Shown: positions 59,572 through 64,000 of the stretch, piece by piece
How the letters are laid out: the number at the start of each line of letters is the position of its first letter
Position numbering within the stretch: position 1 is the stretch's first letter
Made by a program: the position numbers and the translations under genes
Assembly (NCBI RefSeq): GCF_030646165.1
Contig: NZ_JAUTDO010000004.1
Coordinates: 310,001 to 374,000 of the forward strand
DNA from: Conexibacter sp. CPCC 206217
GTDB taxonomy: Bacteria; Actinomycetota; Thermoleophilia; Solirubrobacterales; Solirubrobacteraceae
Length of the DNA: 64,000 bases
Direction: 5' to 3'
The notes under the pieces: generated by a model
The model's input: only the letters and a program-made list of their open reading frames with translations
Told to the model about the DNA's origin: nothing
Databases searched by the model: none

Positions 59572-61787
59572 GCGGTCACGCGCGCGGGCGAGCGGTCGAG
59601 CTGCTCGGCCGGGACCGGGCGGCCCAGCAGGAAGCCCTGCGCGAGCGGCGCGCCGTGCCGGCGCAATAGCGCGAGCTGCTCGGGGTGCTCGACCCCTTCG
59701 ACGACGGTCGTCATTCCGAGCGCGGCGCCGAGTTCCAGGACGGCCGCGACGATCGCGGTCGAGCCCGGATCCTCGGGCACGCGTCTGAGGAAGGAGCGGT
59801 CGACCTTCAGCACCTGCACCGGCAGGTCGCGCAGACGTGCGAGCGAGGAGTGGCCGCTGCCGAAGTCGTCGATCGCGATCGCCAGGCCGGCCGCGTGCAG
59901 CTCGTCCAGCAGCGAGCTGTCGCGCCGCTCGTCGCTCATCACCGCGCTCTCGGTCAGCTCGGCGCAGAACTGGCCGGCCGGCAGCTCGTAGCGCGCGATC
60001 GCCTGCGCGATCGAGGCGACGAGGTCGGGCTGGCGCAGCTGACGCGGCGAGAGGTTGAAGCAGAGGCGCGGGCGAAAGCCCTCCTTCGCCCAGCGCGCCG
60101 CCTGCTTGCAGAGCGCCTCGACGACCCACGTGCCGATCCCCTCGATCAGCCCGGTCTCCTCGGCGACGGGGATGAAGCCGGCCGGCGGCACGAGCCCGTG
60201 CTCGGGATCCTCCCACCGTACGAGCGCCTCGACGGCGACCAGCTGGCCGTCCTCGACGCGGTAGATCGGCTGGAAGTGCAGGCGCAGCTCGTCGCTCTCG
60301 ATCGCGCGCCGCAGGCGGCTGGTGAGCGACAGCCGGTCGCGCGCCTCGCTCGCCCCGCGCTCGTAGAAGGCGACCGTGCCGCCGCCCGCGCGCTTGGCCT
60401 GGTGCATCGCCATGTCGGCGTGCTTGAAGAGCGACTCGGCGTTGTTGGCATGACCGGGGAACAGCGCGATCCCGATCGCGGCGCCGATGTGGAACTCGGC
60501 GCCCGCGACGGCGAACGGCTGCTCCAGCGCCTCCATGATGCGGTCGCCGGCGAGCTGCGCGACGACCTGCGCGTCCTCCGCGCCGCAGTCCAGCAGCAGC
60601 ATGAACTCGTCGCCGCCCTGGCGCGCGATCACGTCGCCGGCGCGCGTCAGCTCGGCGACGCGCTGCGCCGTCTCGCGCAGGACGGCGTCGCCGGCGCCAT
60701 GGCCGAGCGAGTCGTTGACGAGCTTGAAGTTGTCCAGCCCGACCTGCACGAGCGCGACGGCGCCGCCGGTGCGGCGGGCGCGCGCGAGGTCGCGCTGCAA
60801 CTGCTCCTCCAGCAGCGCGCGGTTGGGCAGGCCGGTGAGGCGGTCGTGGTGCGCGAGGTAGGCGACCTGGGCCTCCGCGCGGCGGCGCTCGGTCACGTCC
60901 TCGCCGGAGCTGAGCACCGACGTGACCGTGCCTCTGGCGTCGCGCACGAGCGCGTTGCGCCAGGCGATCTTGCGCTCCTCGCCGCCCTTCGTCAGCAGGA
61001 ACGTCTCGGCCCGCTCGGGCGGCGGCTCCTCACCGGCCAGCAGTTGCTGGAAGGCCGCGCGCGCCTCCGGACGGTCGCCGGGCGGGATCACGGTCTCGTG
61101 CCAGTCGCGCCCCACCAGCTCGTGCTCGGAGTAGCCGAGCAGCTCGCAGCCCTGGCGGTTGACGAGCTCGACGCAGCCGGCCGCGTCGAGCACGACGACG
61201 AGCGTCGAGGCGACCTCGAGATAGCGCTGCGCGCGATCGCGCTCCTCGCGCAGGCGCTGCGCGCCTTCGACCGAGCCGGTGACGTCGGCGACGGTCGCGA
61301 CGACGCCGCGTCTGTTGGTGCCGTGCGCACCGCCGATCGGACGCGCGAGGATCGTGATCCAGCGCTCGCTGCCGTTTGGCATCGCGCGTCGCAGCGTGGC
61401 CCTGACGGGGGCGCCCTGGCGCAGTGCGCGCTGCGCCGGGTTGTCCTGCGCGGAGAGCGACTTGCCGCTGTCGTAGCGCAGCGTGTCGCGCGCGAACAGC
61501 AGGTCGCGCGCGTCGGCGGCGGCGATCTCGTCGGCGCTGACGCCGAGGATCCGCAGCGCGCTGACGTTCCAGCTGACGGGGCGCAGGCGCGGGTCGAGCA
61601 CGATCACGCCCTCCTCCAGGCCCTCGACGACCGCGCGGCTGAGCCGCTCGGCCGCGCGCAGCGCCTGACGGGCGCGCTGCTGCGGGGCGGCGTCGACGAC
61701 GAGGCCGCGGCTCACCAACGGTCCGCTCCGCTTGCCGTTGCGGATGCGTTCGCCGAAGGGTGCGCTGAAGCTCGGACGAGAGCTCAC
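59568..61787 (-). CDS. PAS-PAS-GGDEF-EAL cyclic di-GMP signalling protein
   Basis: This 739-aa protein has PAS 1 (about 48-170), PAS 2 (188-300), a GGDEF domain (310-475) with intact GGDEF at 391-395 and an inhibitory I-site RAGD (382-385), and an EAL domain (490-735) with intact EAL at 520-522 and IDDFGSGHSSL. No transmembrane segment. Both synthesis and breakdown of c-di-GMP look possible. The start is GTG with GAGGT upstream. Its stop overlaps the amt start by 4 nt, coupling second-messenger control with ammonium uptake. Confidence 0.9.
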   Translation of the reverse strand: MSSRPSFSAPFGERIRNGKRSGPLVSRGLVVDAAPQQRARQALRAAERLSRAVVEGLEEGVIVLDPRLRPVSWNVSALRILGVSADEIAAADARDLLFARDTLRYDSGKSLSAQDNPAQRALRQGAPVRATLRRAMPNGSERWITILARPIGGAHGTNRRGVVATVADVTGSVEGAQRLREERDRAQRYLEVASTLVVVLDAAGCVELVNRQGCELLGYSEHELVGRDWHETVIPPGDRPEARAAFQQLLAGEEPPPERAETFLLTKGGEERKIAWRNALVRDARGTVTSVLSSGEDVTERRRAEAQVAYLAHHDRLTGLPNRALLEEQLQRDLARARRTGGAVALVQVGLDNFKLVNDSLGHGAGDAVLRETAQRVAELTRAGDVIARQGGDEFMLLLDCGAEDAQVVAQLAGDRIMEALEQPFAVAGAEFHIGAAIGIALFPGHANNAESLFKHADMAMHQAKRAGGGTVAFYERGASEARDRLSLTSRLRRAIESDELRLHFQPIYRVEDGQLVAVEALVRWEDPEHGLVPPAGFIPVAEETGLIEGIGTWVVEALCKQAARWAKEGFRPRLCFNLSPRQLRQPDLVASIAQAIARYELPAGQFCAELTESAVMSDERRDSSLLDELHAAGLAIAIDDFGSGHSSLARLRDLPVQVLKVDRSFLRRVPEDPGSTAIVAAVLELGAALGMTTVVEGVEHPEQLALLRRHGAPLAQGFLLGRPVPAEQLDRSPARVTA

Positions 61788-61989
61788 ATCACGGTACCTC
61801 GACAGAAATCCCAGTCACTTGAGGGACGGGCAGCGGCTCGCACGCGGCCCAGCGGCCCTGCAGCCGACAGAACGCCTGCGTGCCATGGGAATGGACACCG
61901 ATGTTTCCGCTATGACCGTCGCGCGAGAGAGTCGCGCCGATCGCGGGTAGCCGGCCGCGAGGCCCACCCAAACTTCAGAGGGAGGAACC

Positions 61990-63675
61990 ATGAGCCCGAG
62001 CCTCAGGGGGAGGCGGCTCGCCGCTGCCTGCACCGGCGTCGTGGCACTCGCCGGCGCGTGCGCGCCGAGCGCCGTGGCGCAGGATCGCCAGCGTCCCGGC
62101 CCGCCGTCCGCGCCGCTGCAGTGGAGCGCGTGCGGCGACGACGACGTCGCCCAGTGCACGACCGCGCCGGTCCCGAAGGACTGGTCCAATCCGCGCCGCG
62201 GCACGATCAGCCTCGCCGTCGCGAGAATCCCCGCGAGAGATCCGAGCAGACGGATCGGCTCCCTGTTCGTGAACTTCGGCGGACCGGGCGGCGACGCCGC
62301 GGCGACCGTCGAGGCGATCGGCGCCGACCTCTTCGCCGGCGTCAACGACCGCTTCGACATCGTCGGGATGGATCCGCGCGGCGTCGGCGAGAGCAGCCCG
62401 TCGATCGACTGCAGATCCAACCAGGAGACCGAGGGCGTCTACGCGCAGCCGTTCGAGACGCCGGACACGCTCGACATCCGCGCGATGGTCCAGCGCGACA
62501 CGTCCTACATCCGCAGATGCCTGACGCTCAACCGCGAGATCCTGCCGTACGTCTCGACCGCGAACGTCGCGCGCGACGTCGACTACCTGCGCGGCGCCGT
62601 CGGCGACAGAAGACTGACCTACCTCGGCTTCTCCTACGGCACCTTCCTCGGCGCCACCTACCAGAGCATGTTCCCCAGCCACGTGCGCGCGATCGTGCTC
62701 GACGGCGCGCTCGATCCCGACCAGTACGTCAACGACCCGCTGTCGAGCCTCGACGAGCAGACCGCCGGCTTCGAGCGCGCGATCGGCCGCTTCCTGCAGG
62801 CCTGCGCCGCGAGACAGGACGCCTGCCTGAACTTCGGCGGCGAGGATCCGTGGTCCGCGCTCGACGAGCTGATCGAGAGAGCGGCCGCGAGCCCGATCCC
62901 GGCGTCCAACGGCGACCCGGTCGACGGCGAGGACGTCGACGCCGCGGTGACGCAGGCGGTCTACTCCAAGAGCCTCTGGCCGGACCTCGCCTACGCCCTC
63001 GCGAGAGCTGAGCAGGACAACGACGGCACGGTCCTGCGCGCGCTCGACGACATCTTCTACGGGAAGCTCGACGACGGCACGTACGATCCGCTGACCGATC
63101 GCTACTTCACGATCAGCGCGCTGGAGCAGCGCTACCCGTCGAATGTCTCGACGTTCGTGCGCGAGGGCCAGCGCTCCTTCAACGACTACGACCACGCGTT
63201 CTGGAACCACGGCTACAGCGAGCTGGCGTGGGGCCTGTACCCGGTCAAGCCCAACAGCGCCTTCTACGGCCCGTTCCGCAACCCGTCCAACGACCCGACG
63301 ACGCTCGTCGTCGGCACGACGTATGACCCAGCGACGCCGTACAAGGAGGCGAAGCGGCTCGTCAGAGAGCTCGGCAACGCGCGCCTGCTGACGATGCGCG
63401 GCGACGGCCACACCGCCTACGGCGGCAACTCCGCCTGCATCGACACGGCCGTCGACGCCTACCTGGAGGACCTGACGCTGCCGGCCGAGGGGACCGTCTG
63501 CAGACAGGAGGTCCCGTTCGAGCAGCCGCCGCCCGAGCCGGCCCCGACCCCGGCCCCGCCGCAGGACGGGCAGACGGTCGCGCCGCAGTCGCTCGCCCAG
63601 CGCAGCGGCCTGGCCGCGCGCCTGCAGCGGATCGAGCGGCTCGCGCCGCACGTGAAGCCGCTCGTGCAGCCGTAG
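61990..63675 (+). CDS. Exported alpha/beta hydrolase, tripeptidyl-aminopeptidase-like
   Basis: This 561-aa protein has a signal peptide (1-30, ending AVA), the oxyanion loop VNFGGPGGD (94-102), the nucleophile elbow GFSYGT with Ser215, Asp446 in GTTYDPATPY and His474 in GDGHTAYG: the full triad of the Streptomyces Tap/SlpD group, including the TAP-like C-terminal domain. GGGAGG lies upstream of the ATG. A Pro-rich linker and a basic helical tail (about 510-561) may anchor it in the wall. It probably removes N-terminal tri- or dipeptides outside the cell. Confidence 0.88.
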   Translation: MSPSLRGRRLAAACTGVVALAGACAPSAVAQDRQRPGPPSAPLQWSACGDDDVAQCTTAPVPKDWSNPRRGTISLAVARIPARDPSRRIGSLFVNFGGPGGDAAATVEAIGADLFAGVNDRFDIVGMDPRGVGESSPSIDCRSNQETEGVYAQPFETPDTLDIRAMVQRDTSYIRRCLTLNREILPYVSTANVARDVDYLRGAVGDRRLTYLGFSYGTFLGATYQSMFPSHVRAIVLDGALDPDQYVNDPLSSLDEQTAGFERAIGRFLQACAARQDACLNFGGEDPWSALDELIERAAASPIPASNGDPVDGEDVDAAVTQAVYSKSLWPDLAYALARAEQDNDGTVLRALDDIFYGKLDDGTYDPLTDRYFTISALEQRYPSNVSTFVREGQRSFNDYDHAFWNHGYSELAWGLYPVKPNSAFYGPFRNPSNDPTTLVVGTTYDPATPYKEAKRLVRELGNARLLTMRGDGHTAYGGNSACIDTAVDAYLEDLTLPAEGTVCRQEVPFEQPPPEPAPTPAPPQDGQTVAPQSLAQRSGLAARLQRIERLAPHVKPLVQP

Positions 63676-63698
63676 CGGCCCAGCTCCCACCCCAGCCT

Positions 63699-63728
63699 GT
63701 CCGCCGCGGTCGTCTGGCCGCGGCGGAC
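63699..63728. terminator. 11-bp hairpin between convergent hydrolase genes
   Basis: GTCCGCCGCGG (63699-63709) and CCGCGGCGGAC (63718-63728) are exact complements with an 8-nt loop, flanked by CCCC/GGGG. It sits 24 bp after the stop of the tripeptidyl-aminopeptidase-like gene and serves both directions. Confidence 0.6.
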
Positions 63729-63812
63729 GGGGGTGGCGCGGGATCCCCCGCGGTTGGGATGCCGCGTCGCCTCACACGCTGTTTCGGTGCGCCGGTGCGC
63801 CGGCGCGCCGGG

Positions 63813-64000
63813 TCAGCCGTCGGCGGCGATGCGCGGCAGCTCGATCGCCGACGGGTGGGCGGCGTCGTGCAGCACCTCGTGCTCGACGGTCACCAGCCGT
63901 GTCGCCGTCTGCGGCGGCTCGCCGGTGCCGGCGTTGCGCGCGTAGCGCGGATGCGCGCCACCGGCGACCAGCACGCGAATCCGGTGGCCCGCGCCGAAAC
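63813..64000 (-). CDS. CocE/NonD-family hydrolase, C-terminal end (5' part outside window)
   Basis: The minus-strand frame open from the window edge to TGA at 63813-63815 encodes about 62 residues that read as the end of the X-Pro dipeptidyl-peptidase C-terminal beta domain: GHRIRVLVAGGAHPRYARN, then RLVTVEHEVLHDAAHPSAI and LPRIAADG. That domain follows an alpha/beta hydrolase core in CocE/NonD esterases and peptidases. No start or catalytic residue is in the window. Confidence 0.72.
   Translation of the reverse strand, partial: FGAGHRIRVLVAGGAHPRYARNAGTGEPPQTATRLVTVEHEVLHDAAHPSAIELPRIAADG

Noticed and set aside
59685-63011. An 1108-codon plus-strand open frame across the GGDEF/EAL gene and into the next hydrolase
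   Set aside because: It is antisense to one well-supported gene and out of frame with another, with Arg/Ala/Gly-rich nonsense sequence and no domain.
1921-64000. tRNA, rRNA or tmRNA genes
   Set aside because: I looked in the intergenic regions for cloverleaf arms and the GGTTCGANTCC T-arm pattern and found none; the gaps are short and mostly carry hairpins or promoters.

Overview
The window is a gene-dense, very GC-rich stretch of an actinobacterial chromosome. I infer a Solirubrobacterales/Conexibacter-like member of Thermoleophilia. The reasons are near-saturated G/C at third codon positions combined with frequent AGA arginine codons, a deazaflavin (F420)-type nitroreductase-family gene, a c-di-AMP riboswitch in front of a cell-wall hydrolase, and a FadA2-FabG4-MaoC gene order like that of mycobacteria. 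This placement is an inference from gene content, not a database match. I see no rRNA, tRNA, CRISPR array, transposase or phage gene. Roughly fifty protein genes fill the window, and both ends cut a gene: the 3' part of hrpA on the left, the 3' end of a CocE/NonD hydrolase on the right.

Layout. 1-9.6 kb: end of hrpA, a DDN-like reductase behind a repeated operator-like site, two tandem near-identical exported alpha/beta hydrolases whose upstream DNA is duplicated too, and glpD. 9.6-15.7 kb: a divergent TetR/DHA2 efflux pair, an SRPBCC-ArsR operon with a 16-bp palindrome in front, and two exported proteins, one collagen-like. 15.7-21.2 kb: an acyl-CoA dehydrogenase - biotin-dependent acyl-CoA carboxylase alpha - beta operon (leucine/branched-chain catabolism), divergent from a TetR gene with three related operator-like sites between them. 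21.3-30.4 kb: a methyltransferase, the ydaO-type riboswitch plus a three-repeat peptidoglycan-binding NlpC/P60 protein, a membrane protein, an M20 peptidase, two PRC-barrel-like proteins, an animal-type haem peroxidase, a sugar-porter-like MFS protein and a TetR.

30.4-46.7 kb: a lipoprotein, an unusual TrkA/RCK ion-channel-like protein, another DHA2/TetR pair, a LuxR regulator, acetolactate decarboxylase, a membrane-anchored GX3-repeat protein, BAX-inhibitor-1 and MMPL membrane proteins, a cytochrome P450 without a usual start codon, tandem S51 peptidases and xylulokinase. 46.7-53.9 kb: a hairpin-rich spacer and a six-gene TetR-thiolase-FabG4-MaoC-FadE-FadE lipid operon. 53.9-64 kb: an exported formamidase/acetamidase with a His-rich linker, a cupin, L-asparaginase, a soluble chemoreceptor-like protein, a GGDEF/EAL protein overlapping an ammonium transporter, and an exported peptidase-like hydrolase.

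How it fits together. The window mixes catabolic modules (leucine-type, fatty acid, glycerol-3-P, amide/asparagine and ammonium) with many local one-component repressors, each beside its probable target and often with a visible palindrome. Genes are tightly packed. Several overlap by 4 nt (ATGA/GTGA), three convergent pairs share a CTAG stop, and perfect GC-rich hairpins separate many transcription units.
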